From positions 1-13,959 of the forward strand of contig CAMKZP010000032.1 of NCBI GenBank assembly GCA_946477805.1: a stretch of DNA of 13,959 bases, in the 5' to 3' direction. This document shows, piece by piece, positions 5,884 to 13,959 of this stretch. Within the stretch, counting starts at the first letter, position 1. Every line of letters starts with the position of its first letter. The notes under the pieces were generated by a model. It made no database searches and had not been told where the DNA came from. It saw nothing but the letters and a program-made list of their open reading frames with translations. Origin of the DNA: an uncultured Enterobacter sp. Its GTDB lineage: Bacteria > Pseudomonadota > Gammaproteobacteria > Enterobacterales > Enterobacteriaceae. Both the position numbers and the translations under genes were made by a program.

Positions 5884-6832
5884 GTTCGCCATCCGTAAGC
5901 TGGCGTAAATAGATCCCAATGGTTTTCTTCTTGTCATCGTAATAAAAAAAGGTCCGCATACCTGAAGTCAGCTCACCTTCACGTACGGTAGTGGTTGCCA
6001 CGAAATAGTGGCTGGTAATGGTCAGATATTTTTTAAGCGAGTCCACTCGCGCTTTAGCCGCGCTGTAATCACGCTGCGCCTGATAGAGAAAAGCATCGAC
6101 CGTTTTCCATCCCTTCCTGGGACGTTTTCCGATCAAGGCTTTTGCATCAGACGTGCTGATCTCGTTGAGAAAAAGGGCCGCCAGCAGCGGGGCCTGATCC
6201 TCCGTTAGCGTATTGATATTAATGATTACGTCGCTACTGAAGGCGGTGCAGACATATGGCGACAGTTTTTGGTAAATCGCCTCTGTCATTCCTCTCAGGA
6301 AGCGTATTTCGGCGGGTAAAAAAAGCATCTGATTCGCGGTAAGAAGCGATACATTGTTTTGATGGTAATAGCCGTCTTCCGCGCCTTTCGTGCGTGGTGA
6401 GGAGTCGCTGTCTATGTCATCCGCCACCGACTGGGTTATCTCCTCAGCACGGCCTTTTTCGATACCGAGCTTATTCAGCAGCGCTTCAAAAACGCTGATT
6501 TCATAGGGCAACGTTGCCATCGGGTCGATAGGGGTTTTTTCGAGCGCGTTCAGATTGAAGCAGTTCTGCAGATCGTCGGTGCGCCAGGTGACTGTTGTGT
6601 TTTCATCAGGTTTAGCCTCGCCCGATAAACGCTTTTCATCGTGTTTTAACACTCCGGCAGTGGCTTCTCTTTCGCCATAGAGCAGGGCATATTTTGCCTG
6701 TATAACGTCGTTGGTTCGCCTGCTGCGCTGAAGCTGGGTTTGAAAGCTCACCGTCATTTCTGCCGCGAGAGCGGCCATCAGGGCCAGAATCATCAGCACA
6801 ATCAGCAGGGCGGCCCCTCTTTGTGCCTTCAT
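5873..6832 (-). CDS. gspK: Type II secretion minor pseudopilin GspK
   Basis: The large minor pseudopilin (319 residues) that caps the pseudopilus tip with GspI and GspJ. The leader is MKAQRG, cut after G6. The mature protein starts AALLI, so position +5 is Ile, not Glu; absence of Glu5 is the hallmark of GspK and suits a terminal, tip position. The large insert domain includes an acidic segment, DIDSDSSPRTKGAEDGYY, like the calcium-binding loops known in this family. The start codon overlaps the gspJ stop by 4 bases (ATGA). Confidence 0.95.
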   Translation of the reverse strand: MKAQRGAALLIVLMILALMAALAAEMTVSFQTQLQRSRRTNDVIQAKYALLYGEREATAGVLKHDEKRLSGEAKPDENTTVTWRTDDLQNCFNLNALEKTPIDPMATLPYEISVFEALLNKLGIEKGRAEEITQSVADDIDSDSSPRTKGAEDGYYHQNNVSLLTANQMLFLPAEIRFLRGMTEAIYQKLSPYVCTAFSSDVIININTLTEDQAPLLAALFLNEISTSDAKALIGKRPRKGWKTVDAFLYQAQRDYSAAKARVDSLKKYLTITSHYFVATTTVREGELTSGMRTFFYYDDKKKTIGIYLRQLTDGEHAE

Positions 6833-7410
6833 TTTCTTGCCTCGGTGCTCTGATCCGTTTGCTGTTTCTCAGGGATCCAGCCAGGAAGAATAAACAGGCG
6901 GTGAAGGGTTTCTTTGTTCTTTTGCTCCAGCGTAATGGCAACGGTTTTAGTCAGGCTGTAACCTTCCGCCTGCGACATCGCGGCAGAGAAATGGTTAATA
7001 CCGGACAGCAGCGCACGGGGAGCATGGTCCTCTTTATTATCCGGGGCGTATTTTACCGCACGGTATAAGGTTTCATCCTGCACATACCAGTGCACGGTGG
7101 CGAGCACGTACGCCGCGTTAAAAGGCTGGGTGGCGTCCCGCAGCTGCGTTGTGAAGATGACGTCGTCGGAACCGCTCGTAAACGTCTGCTGAGTCTGACG
7201 ATTTATTCGGGGGACATATTGCATCAGGTCATTTTCAAGCAGCAACAGGGTGTACTGTAACGCGTGAAAGTTCTCCGCTATCTTTTGGGCGCGCTGATGT
7301 TGCTCTGATGCCTGGGAAAACACCATTGTGGCCAGAAAGCTGAGCGTCGAGAATATGGCGACGGCCAGCATGACTTCCAGAAGCGTAAAGCCGCGCTGCC
7401 TGCTAGTCAT
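6829..7410 (-). CDS. gspJ: Type II secretion minor pseudopilin GspJ
   Basis: Minor pseudopilin of 193 residues, part of the GspI-J-K tip complex that primes pseudopilus assembly and probably contacts substrate. The type IV prepilin signal is MTSRQRG, followed by FTLLE, cut after G7, with Glu at mature position +5 (E12), and then a hydrophobic helix. The remainder is a soluble beta-rich periplasmic domain. It overlaps gspI by 8 bases and gspK by 4. Confidence 0.95.
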   Translation of the reverse strand: MTSRQRGFTLLEVMLAVAIFSTLSFLATMVFSQASEQHQRAQKIAENFHALQYTLLLLENDLMQYVPRINRQTQQTFTSGSDDVIFTTQLRDATQPFNAAYVLATVHWYVQDETLYRAVKYAPDNKEDHAPRALLSGINHFSAAMSQAEGYSLTKTVAITLEQKNKETLHRLFILPGWIPEKQQTDQSTEARK

Positions 7411-7768
7411 CTTTGTCCTCTTTATCCTCAGTGGCGGGACCCCATGCGTTAAGGGTCACCGATCTGCCGCCCGGGGCCAGCACGCGGATTTGGTGAGTCG
7501 ACAAGGACGACGGGGATGGCGGCGCGCTGGTGAGCTGCCAGGAGAAGTCCAGATTCAACTGTGACTCCTGCCCAGACTTCATTTCACTCTCCTTGCCATA
7601 GGCTGTAATCAACTGATTATCCGCAACCCAAAGCGCAAGCATCTCCTGTTTCAGCGTGTCCAGAGCCGTAAGCTGCCACTGCATGCTGCTGACCAATCCC
7701 GTTACCGCTGTGGCAAAAACCACCAATGCCAGTAATACCTCAAGCAGAAGCATGCCCTGCTGTTTCAC
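7403..7768 (-). CDS. gspI: Type II secretion minor pseudopilin GspI (GTG start)
   Basis: Minor pseudopilin of 121 residues that nucleates the GspI-J-K tip complex. The true start is GTG at 7768, read as Met. It overlaps the gspH stop in a GTGA junction and follows a strong ribosome binding site, AAGGAGG (7773-7779). The protein then opens MKQQG/MLLLE, with the prepilin cut after G5 and Glu at mature +5 (E10), then a hydrophobic helix. The longer in-frame ATG at 8002 would add 78 residues with no prepilin character, lying wholly inside gspH, and is rejected. Final length is close to the E. coli protein (about 125). Confidence 0.95.
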   Translation of the reverse strand: MKQQGMLLLEVLLALVVFATAVTGLVSSMQWQLTALDTLKQEMLALWVADNQLITAYGKESEMKSGQESQLNLDFSWQLTSAPPSPSSLSTHQIRVLAPGGRSVTLNAWGPATEDKEDKDD

Positions 7769-8265
7769 TCCGCCTCCTTGAGCTGGGTTATATCCAGCGG
7801 CAGCGAGCCGAAGCACTGAACTCTGAGAATTTTTTCGCCGTTTACATCCCTGAATAGCAGGGAAAACGGCGTTATCTGGCCATCCGGCAGAATGACAATC
7901 TGCGGCGTAGCATCTTTCGTTGACGGCGTAAGCTCGGGGCGAACGGGGCCTTCCCATTCGCCATGCAGCGCCAGGCTGTCGTGCTCCGGCACGGCTTTCC
8001 ACCGCCAGCCGCCGCGCGCGTTTTTCTCAGGAAGGTGAAGTAACCAGCCCTCTTCAGAAAGCAGCAGGGCGGCGGCGCGTTTTTCAAGCAGCGTAAGGTC
8101 GGTCGCATATTCAACCGTCTGGCGGAACGTATCGACGTGTTGACGTAGCTTTCCAGCGGAACTTAAGCGATCGCTTTGCATCGCCGTCACGCCCAGCGCT
8201 GCCGTGGCGAGAATGACCATCACCAGCATCACTTCCAGCAATGTGAATCCTTTCTCATGAACCAT
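7765..8265 (-). CDS. gspH: Type II secretion minor pseudopilin GspH
   Basis: Minor pseudopilin of 166 residues, thought to join the tip complex to the GspG fibre. The prepilin leader is MVHEKG, cut after G6, followed by FTLLE with Glu at mature +5 (E11) and a hydrophobic helix. The C-terminal part is the beta-rich globular domain of the GspH family. It starts 2 bases after the gspG stop and its own stop overlaps the gspI GTG, so translation is probably coupled along the pseudopilin block. Confidence 0.94.
   Translation of the reverse strand: MVHEKGFTLLEVMLVMVILATAALGVTAMQSDRLSSAGKLRQHVDTFRQTVEYATDLTLLEKRAAALLLSEEGWLLHLPEKNARGGWRWKAVPEHDSLALHGEWEGPVRPELTPSTKDATPQIVILPDGQITPFSLLFRDVNGEKILRVQCFGSLPLDITQLKEAE
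7773..7779 (-). promoter_or_regulatory. Strong ribosome binding site fixing the gspI GTG start
   Basis: AAGGAGG on the - strand lies 4 bases before the GTG at 7768 and inside the end of gspH. It explains initiation at a GTG and identifies the start that leaves a canonical prepilin leader. Confidence 0.85.
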
Positions 8266-8267
8266 GA

Positions 8268-8711
8268 TTAGCGTGCTTTTTTGTCATTTTCCCAGCTGGT
8301 TACGTCGTCTGACGTACCCGCTTCGCCATCGGGACCGGCAGAGCTGATATCAATTGCGCCATGCTCGCCAGGGCTGATCAGGATGTACTCATTGCCCCAG
8401 GGGTCTGCGGGCAGGCGCCGTATATAGCCATCGGCGTTGTAATTTTCTGCCAGAGGTGCAAGCGTTGGGGCTTCAACAAGCGCTTCCATGCCCTGCTCCG
8501 TTGTCGGGTAGCGATGGTTATCCAGCTTGTACATATCAAGCGCGTTCTCAAGGGCCACAATGTCGCTGACGGCCTTTTGACGATCGGCGCGATCTTTGTT
8601 ACCCATCAGGTTCGGTACGACAAGGCTCGCCAGTACGCCCAGAATCACGATCACCACCATGAGTTCCATCAGCGTAAAACCGCGCTGCGTGTCTACTGTT
8701 CGTCTGTCCAT
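8268..8711 (-). CDS. gspG: Type II secretion major pseudopilin GspG
   Basis: Main subunit of the periplasmic pseudopilus that acts as the secretion piston. It has 147 residues. The leader MDRRTVDTQRG is cut after G11, giving mature FTLME with Glu+5 (E16). A long hydrophobic N-terminal helix follows. Near the C-terminus, D128, D135 and D136 fall at mature positions 117, 124 and 125, which are the calcium-binding aspartates known in Klebsiella PulG, so the stabilising Ca2+ site is intact. The ribosome binding site AAGGA overlaps the gspF stop codon (TAAGGA), 9 bases between genes. Confidence 0.97.
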   Translation of the reverse strand: MDRRTVDTQRGFTLMELMVVIVILGVLASLVVPNLMGNKDRADRQKAVSDIVALENALDMYKLDNHRYPTTEQGMEALVEAPTLAPLAENYNADGYIRRLPADPWGNEYILISPGEHGAIDISSAGPDGEAGTSDDVTSWENDKKAR

Positions 8712-8720
8712 AACGTTTCC

Positions 8721-9920
8721 TTAGTTCATCAATGAGTTAAGTTGTAAAATCGGTTGCATGACCGCCACGACAATAAACAGGACGATAGCGGCCATGACGA
8801 CAATCAGCGCGGGTTCAAAAATCGCCAGCGTCATTGCGATACGGTTTTGTAACTGTATTTCCTGGTTATCCGTTGCTCGCTGCATGAGCTCTCCGAGCTG
8901 ACCGCTTTTTTCTCCCGATGCAACCATGTAAAGCATCATGGGAGGGAATATCTGGGTCTTTTCAAGCGACTGGCTGATACCGTTTCCCTGACGGACGCTT
9001 TCCGCAGCGTCGCTGAGCCGCTGACGTATCTCCTGATTGGCCACGCCTTCTGCCGACAGCGTCATTCCCTGCAGCAGCGGAACGCCGCTGACGTTTAAAA
9101 TGCTGAGCGCGCGTAGGTAGCGGGCGCTGTCTATCGCGCAGATCAACAGGGCGGTAAATCGCATGCGGATTAACTGTCGGTGAAAGCGATGCCGGTTTCC
9201 TTCCTGCTTCAGCCAGTACGAGAACGCCCCCCCGACAGCAGCGGCAATCAGTAAGATCCACGGGCCGTATGAAGACAAAAAGTGGCTGATGGCCAGTAGT
9301 GTTCGCGTGGTCAGCGGCAGCGCATGTTTGAGATGAACAAACTGTGCGGCCACTTTTGGCACGACGGCCGTGAGCAATATCACCACGACCAGAATTGCTA
9401 CCGTGGTGAGCAAAGATGGATAAATCAATGCCTGCATAAGCTTGCTGCGCATTCGCTGACGGGCTTCATTAAAATCAGCCAGCCTTTCAAGGACGGCCCC
9501 AGGCTGCCCGACGGTTTCACCCGCTTTTATTAGCGTGCAGTAGACGGTATCAAACAGGCGAGGATGCTGTTGCATCGCAGAGGAAAGGGACTGCCCTTCA
9601 AGTACAGCCTGGCGAAGCGTACCGATAATGCCGACAATATTTTTGCTCTCTTTCTGTTGCTGAATTGCTGCAAGCGCTTCATCCAGCGGCAGTGCCGCCG
9701 CCATCAGGGTCGCGAGCTGACGGGTGAAGAGCGTCAGCTCGGCGTGGCTCACTCGTACCGGAAAGCGCCGTAGCGTTATGCCGCTCCGCTGCTGCTTAAT
9801 GGTCTCCGGCAGAAGCGACCGGCTCCTGAGCTGCGCGACCATATCCCGCTCGGTTTCGGCATCGCTTAGGCCAGTATGACGCTTGCCCTTCTCATCGGTG
9901 GCTACCCAGCGAAATTTCAT
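8721..9920 (-). CDS. gspF: Type II secretion inner-membrane platform protein GspF
   Basis: Polytopic core of the inner-membrane platform, homologous to PilC of type IV pili, thought to transmit GspE ATPase work to the growing pseudopilus. It has 399 residues, the usual family length. Two related cytoplasmic GspF domains (about 60-165 and 265-370) alternate with membrane helices at about 168-190, 219-237 and 366-390. Each domain carries the familiar GspF features, with F-T-R-Q-L-A-T-L in the first and the G-x-x-L-Q-G-M-T-type turn in the second. Its ATG overlaps the gspE stop by 4 bases. Confidence 0.96.
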   Translation of the reverse strand: MKFRWVATDEKGKRHTGLSDAETERDMVAQLRSRSLLPETIKQQRSGITLRRFPVRVSHAELTLFTRQLATLMAAALPLDEALAAIQQQKESKNIVGIIGTLRQAVLEGQSLSSAMQQHPRLFDTVYCTLIKAGETVGQPGAVLERLADFNEARQRMRSKLMQALIYPSLLTTVAILVVVILLTAVVPKVAAQFVHLKHALPLTTRTLLAISHFLSSYGPWILLIAAAVGGAFSYWLKQEGNRHRFHRQLIRMRFTALLICAIDSARYLRALSILNVSGVPLLQGMTLSAEGVANQEIRQRLSDAAESVRQGNGISQSLEKTQIFPPMMLYMVASGEKSGQLGELMQRATDNQEIQLQNRIAMTLAIFEPALIVVMAAIVLFIVVAVMQPILQLNSLMN

Positions 9921-11392
9921 TCACTTTCCTCCGTCGACGCTTGCCCTTCTGACGTCACACGCAGTACCTCTTCCAGCGAGGTTAACCCTTGCGCTGCCGT
10001 ACGCAGGCCATTTGCCAGCAGGCTACGGTGGTTCTGGCGCTGGAGCTGGACCAATTGCTGCTCGTTTATTTCTGCATGCACGGCTTCGCGTATGTCTGGC
10101 GTCATAACTAACAGCTCATGAATTGCCAGGCGCCCCTGGTAGCCGCTTTGCCGGCAGGTGCTACAGCCGCTGGCCTGCCAGAGTTGAGGTGCTTCAACAC
10201 CCTGCGCCAGCAATAGCTGACGCTGTTGAGAGGTGACCGGATGAGGGTATTTGCACTGCTGGCAGAGACGTCTTATCAGGCGCTGGGCAATTACGCCAAC
10301 CAGGGATGATGAGAGCAGGAAAGATTCTGTCCCCATATCGCGCAGACGGGTCACTGCGCCGCTGGCGCTATTGGTATGAAGCGTGGAAAGGACCAGGTGT
10401 CCTGTCAGGGAAGCCTGTACGGCAATCTGCGCCGTTTCGACATCGCGGATTTCGCCCACCATCACCACGTCAGGATCCTGGCGTAATATTGCGCGCAGCC
10501 CGCGGGCAAACGACATATCCACGCGAGTATTAACCTGCGTCTGGCCGATGCCTTCTAACTCATACTCAATGGGATCTTCTACGGTGAGCACGTTACGCTC
10601 CGGGCTATTTAGCGCGGAAAGAAGGGCGTACAGGGTAGTACTTTTCCCAGAACCCGTAGGACCCGTGACCAGAATAATGCCGTGAGGCAGGGCGATCAGA
10701 CGTTTTAAATCGCGCATGTCTTCCGTTGACATATCCAGCTCGTCAAGCGACAGCCGCAGGCTGGTTTTATCCAGCAAACGTAACACAACCCGTTCCCCGT
10801 GCTGGGAAGGCAGCGTCGAGACGCGCACATCGACGTTTCGATTGCCTATTTTTAAGGTGATACGCCCGTCCTGCGGCAGCCGCTTTTCGGCAATATCCAG
10901 CTTGGCCATAATCTTGATGCGTGAGATAAACAGCGCGGCAAGCTTTTTATTCGGCTGGACGACCGGCCGCAAAATACCGTCCACCCTGAAGCGGATACTC
11001 ATTGTTTTTTCAAACACTTCGACGTGAATATCGGAGGCGTGCTCCTTAAGCGCTTCGCTGAGTACGGCGTTAATGAGCCTGATAACGGGCGCATCCGATT
11101 GTTCGTTAAGCAGATCTTCGTTTGTCGGGATCTCATCGGAGAGGGCGCTGAGATCGTCCGAGTTATTAATATCTTCCGCAATGAGCTGGGCCGTGCCGCT
11201 ATTTTGCTGGTAGAGCTGCTCCAGCTTTTCCGTGAACTGCTGAGGGGGGAGCTGGATAAAGCGAGTGCAGTCAGGGGCCGCGGCTGCCACCTCAAGCAGA
11301 TCCTCAAGCGTGGCATCCACTGTATAGAACAGCTCCTGCTGATGTGCAGCAATGTTAATACGCTGCGCTTTTTTCCAGGCGTACAGACTCAT
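9917..11392 (-). CDS. gspE: Type II secretion ATPase GspE
   Basis: Cytoplasmic hexameric secretion ATPase that powers pseudopilus assembly through GspL and GspF. It has 491 residues. The N1E/N2E regions (about 1-130) bind GspL. The ATPase core shows Walker A GPTGSGKS (244-251), the aspartate box VEDPIEYE (271-278), Walker B DVVMVGEIRD (308-317) and the His box STLHTN (336-341). The zinc-binding tetracysteine C377-x2-C380 ... C410-x2-C413, typical of GspE, is complete. It overlaps both gspD and gspF by 4 bases (ATGA). Confidence 0.98.
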   Translation of the reverse strand: MSLYAWKKAQRINIAAHQQELFYTVDATLEDLLEVAAAAPDCTRFIQLPPQQFTEKLEQLYQQNSGTAQLIAEDINNSDDLSALSDEIPTNEDLLNEQSDAPVIRLINAVLSEALKEHASDIHVEVFEKTMSIRFRVDGILRPVVQPNKKLAALFISRIKIMAKLDIAEKRLPQDGRITLKIGNRNVDVRVSTLPSQHGERVVLRLLDKTSLRLSLDELDMSTEDMRDLKRLIALPHGIILVTGPTGSGKSTTLYALLSALNSPERNVLTVEDPIEYELEGIGQTQVNTRVDMSFARGLRAILRQDPDVVMVGEIRDVETAQIAVQASLTGHLVLSTLHTNSASGAVTRLRDMGTESFLLSSSLVGVIAQRLIRRLCQQCKYPHPVTSQQRQLLLAQGVEAPQLWQASGCSTCRQSGYQGRLAIHELLVMTPDIREAVHAEINEQQLVQLQRQNHRSLLANGLRTAAQGLTSLEEVLRVTSEGQASTEESE

Positions 11393-13374
11393 TTTGTACG
11401 ATCTTCCCTGAAGGGATTTTTAGCGGCAGGCGGGGGTGAGGGGATGTCGAACGCTCTTTCGTCCAGCGCATCGATGGCATCAACTTGAATCAGCTTATCG
11501 CTCTGTTTATCGCTTCTCTCCTTCTGCATCTGCCTGTAACCATTGTATTTATCCCGTGAGAGTGAACGGTAAATTTCGTCGTCTCTGATAATGGTTGGGC
11601 GGATAAAAACCATCAGGTTGCGTTTGCTTTTTTCATTAGAGGTGTAGCGGAAGAGCTGCCCGACCAAAGGGATATCACCCAGCAGAGGAACTTTTGAGAC
11701 CTCCTGTTTACTGGCGTCATCCATCAAACCGCCAAGCACTACGGTTTCGCCACTTTTCACCAGAACCGCATTCTGCACGGTGCGGGTATTAAAGGTTGGT
11801 CCAAGCGATGACGACGTCGTAGAGGCGTCGACGCTGGAAACCTCTTGTTCAATCTCCATCAAAACAGAGTCGCCTTCGTTGATTTGAGGCGTTACCTTCA
11901 GCTTCGTTCCAACGGTTTTACGCTCGACGGTGCTGTAAATGTTATCGCCTGAGGTGGTTTGAGAGCCTGAAAGCACGGGAACGTCCTGACCAACGTTGAA
12001 CGAGGCTTCTTTGTTGTCGAGCGTCACGATGCTCGGGGTGGAAAGAATATCGTTTTTATTGTCGGTATTAAGGGCCGTCAGTAGAACGCCCCAGTCGCCG
12101 TTGAAAAAGCCAGCGGCGAGACCGTTATAGTTCCCAAAGAGTTTGTAAGCCGGGTTGTCGCTGGTCATTCCACCCTTGGCTTTATATTCATTGATACCCT
12201 GCGCCGCGTTGAAAATTGGCAGGCCAGTTTGGGTAAACTGTTGTCCACCGATGTTTTTGTTCGCCCACTGAACGCCGAGGTTAAGACCTTTTCCGTCCTG
12301 AACTTCCACGATAATCGCTTCAACCAGCACCTGAGCTCGTCGAATATCCAGTTTTGCAATTACCTCGCCCAATTGCTGCAAAACCCCCTGATCGGCGGTG
12401 ACCACCAGAGAGTTAGTCTGTTCATCTGCAGTAATAGAGATATCGTTACCGCTGCTGCTGGTGGCTTTGGGCGTACCGCCTTTTTCATCCTGTAACTTTT
12501 GCGAAACGCCAGTCAGGACCTCGACGAGCTTGTCAGCCTTAGCGTACTTCAGGTACCAGACGCGGGTATTGCCTTGCCCCTGATCCTGCGTATCAAGGCG
12601 TGAAATGAGCTGCACAACACGTGCCCGCGCACGATCCGAACCGCTGACGATGAGAGAGTTTGTTCTTTTGTCAGCAACGATCCGCGTCAAAAGAGTGGCC
12701 GGTTTCGCCTCTTTTCCGCTTTCTCGGGACAGGTCAGTGAGCACCTCGGCCAGATCGGTGGCTGAAGCATACTTCAGGGGGATAATTTGCTCTTTTTCAT
12801 TTCCCATTACATCGACGCGTTTAATCACCTCAAGAAGCCGGTTTACGGTTGATGCCTTGCCGGTAATGATCAATGCGTTTGAAGGCTCATAGTGCACGAC
12901 GTTACCCACGCTACCGCCATCCAGCATCTGGCGCAGCAAAGGAGACAGGGCGCGTGCGGGGACGTTTTCCAGCGAAACGATACGGGTAACCAGTTCGTCA
13001 CCCCTGCCGGGTTTATCTCCTGTAGAAAGTCTTCCGGGTAGGGTTTTAGCCTTTTCGGAGCGCACAACTTTCAGTAATCCATTATCAAGACTGATGAGTG
13101 AAAAACCATAAAGGTCCAGCACGCTCAGGAAAAATTGATAATATTCTTCTTCATTAAACGTATCTGCGCTTCTGACTGAAATTGTGGCGTTCACGTCGGG
13201 ATCAATCAGAATCGTCTTCCCTGTATTCTGTCCCACAATATTGACGAATGTTTGTATGTCAGCGCCAGTAAAGTTAGCGGTGTATTCCGCTGCTAATGCG
13301 GGTTTGCTCGCAATAATAAGCAACAATGCCAGCGAGATGGCGCGTAGTCGCTGGCCTCGAAAAGTCCCTTCCAT
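11389..13374 (-). CDS. gspD: Type II secretion outer-membrane secretin GspD
   Basis: Forms the 15-mer outer-membrane channel through which folded exoproteins leave. It has 661 residues. A Sec signal peptide ends at about ALA (26-28). The N0 domain (about 29-105) binds GspC. N1, N2 and N3 repeats follow (about 125-355), then the secretin barrel (about 360-600) with the VPVLSG central-gate region and the conserved VGTKLKVTPQI strand. A C-terminal tail of about 60 residues is where pilotins dock in this family. Overall it resembles E. coli K-12 GspD (Klebsiella type), differing most in the tail. AGGA precedes the start, which directly abuts the gspC stop (TAAATG). No pilotin gene is in the window. 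Confidence 0.97.
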   Translation of the reverse strand: MEGTFRGQRLRAISLALLLIIASKPALAAEYTANFTGADIQTFVNIVGQNTGKTILIDPDVNATISVRSADTFNEEEYYQFFLSVLDLYGFSLISLDNGLLKVVRSEKAKTLPGRLSTGDKPGRGDELVTRIVSLENVPARALSPLLRQMLDGGSVGNVVHYEPSNALIITGKASTVNRLLEVIKRVDVMGNEKEQIIPLKYASATDLAEVLTDLSRESGKEAKPATLLTRIVADKRTNSLIVSGSDRARARVVQLISRLDTQDQGQGNTRVWYLKYAKADKLVEVLTGVSQKLQDEKGGTPKATSSSGNDISITADEQTNSLVVTADQGVLQQLGEVIAKLDIRRAQVLVEAIIVEVQDGKGLNLGVQWANKNIGGQQFTQTGLPIFNAAQGINEYKAKGGMTSDNPAYKLFGNYNGLAAGFFNGDWGVLLTALNTDNKNDILSTPSIVTLDNKEASFNVGQDVPVLSGSQTTSGDNIYSTVERKTVGTKLKVTPQINEGDSVLMEIEQEVSSVDASTTSSSLGPTFNTRTVQNAVLVKSGETVVLGGLMDDASKQEVSKVPLLGDIPLVGQLFRYTSNEKSKRNLMVFIRPTIIRDDEIYRSLSRDKYNGYRQMQKERSDKQSDKLIQVDAIDALDERAFDIPSPPPAAKNPFREDRTK

Positions 13375-13959
13375 TTAGTTTTCCTTTCCGTCCTGGAATT
13401 GGTTAACTGAAACATTCATTACATGGGGTGATGCGTTTCTGAGTAGAGTGAACTGCGCCATCTGAAGATGCTTGAGCATCTCCTGGGCTTTTTCAATATC
13501 GGCCTGCTGCGTGAGATAAACGTTATTTAGCTTAATAACGATATCCCCCGGTTCAAGGGAAGCCCGAGAAAACAGCGTTGACTTACTGCGCGGTAGCAAA
13601 CGTAAACCGCGCACGCTGCCTTGCTCGACCACCGGGTGGGTATCTATAAAATCTGATAGAGCGGCAGTTGCCTGATACCTCTCCCGATCCTCGCTCACAG
13701 AGGACGGCATCAGATCATCCAGTAGTGTAAGCTGCTGAGTATTCCCCCCTGATGAGAAGACCACTTTGTTCTTAGTGATGTCTGTTACCCGAACGTTGTT
13801 GAACGATTTCAGCCGATCGTTAATGGCATAACTACTCTGTTGGCCACCTTCACTCAGGATCGCACGTGAAATTAACTTATTAGTACTATGAATAATCCCG
13901 TACAAATGAATTCCGGTTATAACATCCTCTTTTTGGGGAGTTGATGTTGTCCTTTCAGC
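13375..13959 (-). CDS. gspC: Type II secretion inner-membrane linker GspC, 5' end off the window
   Basis: Bitopic inner-membrane protein that connects the platform to the GspD N0 domain and helps choose substrates. Only the last 194 residues are visible. The frame stays open through position 13959, so the gene is cut by the window and not by a mutation; the cytoplasmic N-terminus and membrane helix are missing. What is seen is the homology-region domain (a stretch like LYGIIHST...ILSEGGQQSSYAIND and the following beta strands). A PDZ domain follows at about visible residues 95-190 (RLLPRSKSTLFSRASLEPGDIV), in which a carboxylate-binding-type loop is recognisable. An apparent TTG start at 13905 falls inside the homology region and is spurious. 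First gene of the operon in E. coli, so the promoter should lie just outside. Confidence 0.95.
   Translation of the reverse strand, partial: AERTTSTPQKEDVITGIHLYGIIHSTNKLISRAILSEGGQQSSYAINDRLKSFNNVRVTDITKNKVVFSSGGNTQQLTLLDDLMPSSVSEDRERYQATAALSDFIDTHPVVEQGSVRGLRLLPRSKSTLFSRASLEPGDIVIKLNNVYLTQQADIEKAQEMLKHLQMAQFTLLRNASPHVMNVSVNQFQDGKEN

Noticed and set aside
7769..8002. 78-residue N-terminal extension of gspI from an ATG at 8002
   Set aside because: It lies entirely inside gspH, reads as unstructured Arg/Ala-rich sequence, and would bury the prepilin leader that must be at the N-terminus.
10999..11488. Open frames of 117 and 154 residues overlapping gspE/gspD in other frames
   Set aside because: They are shadows of gspE and gspD, whose own frames carry full domain and motif evidence.
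13375..13905. gspC starting at a TTG at 13905
   Set aside because: The frame continues open to the window edge, and the residues upstream belong to the homology-region domain. The gene is simply truncated by the window.
3488..13959. CRISPR array, insertion sequence, tRNA, attachment site or phage genes in the - strand block
   Set aside because: None was seen. The block is a compact operon with overlapping genes and no gap over about 10 bases.

Overview
The window is chromosomal DNA from a gamma-proteobacterium of the family Enterobacteriaceae. Bfd and Bfr look essentially like the E. coli proteins, GspD can be followed domain by domain against the E. coli K-12 (alpha / Klebsiella-type) secretin, and the order chiA-bfd-bfr then convergent gspO...gspC is the E. 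coli K-12 order. The genus cannot be fixed by eye; an Enterobacter/Lelliottia/Kosakonia-type relative is plausible, because the chitinase and the less conserved Gsp subunits differ from E. coli.

Layout. Positions 1-17 are a Tn5 mosaic-end remnant (Nextera library adapter), so the left edge is an assembled contig end and not genomic sequence. An AT-rich leader follows, then chiA (176-2596, + strand). This is a large secreted GH18 chitinase with a signal peptide, four N-terminal chitin-binding-like modules, the catalytic domain and two tandem C-terminal modules. chiA ends at a strong intrinsic terminator. Next comes the iron-storage pair bfd (2741-2935) and bfr (3008-3484), preceded by a palindromic Fur-box-like region. 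bfr meets gspO tail to tail with only 3 bases between the stop codons.

From 3488 to the right edge, everything on the - strand is one type II secretion operon, transcribed gspC-D-E-F-G-H-I-J-K-L-M-O. Most genes overlap by 4-11 bases (ATGA or GTGA junctions) or sit within about 10 bases of each other, which indicates translational coupling. gspC runs off the right edge, so its start, its membrane segment and the operon promoter lie outside. There is no gspN, as in E. coli.

How they fit together. GspD is the outer-membrane secretin. GspC links it to the inner-membrane platform GspF/L/M. GspE is the ATPase. GspG is the major pseudopilin, with GspH/I/J/K as minor (tip) pseudopilins, and GspO is the peptidase that matures them. 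The adjacent chitinase is the probable substrate: E. coli ChiA is secreted by this Gsp system. I found no previously undescribed system. The most interesting details are the modular and compositional mosaicism of chiA, its duplicated C-terminal module, the 3-base convergent junction, and the library-adapter artefact, which creates a false ORF.
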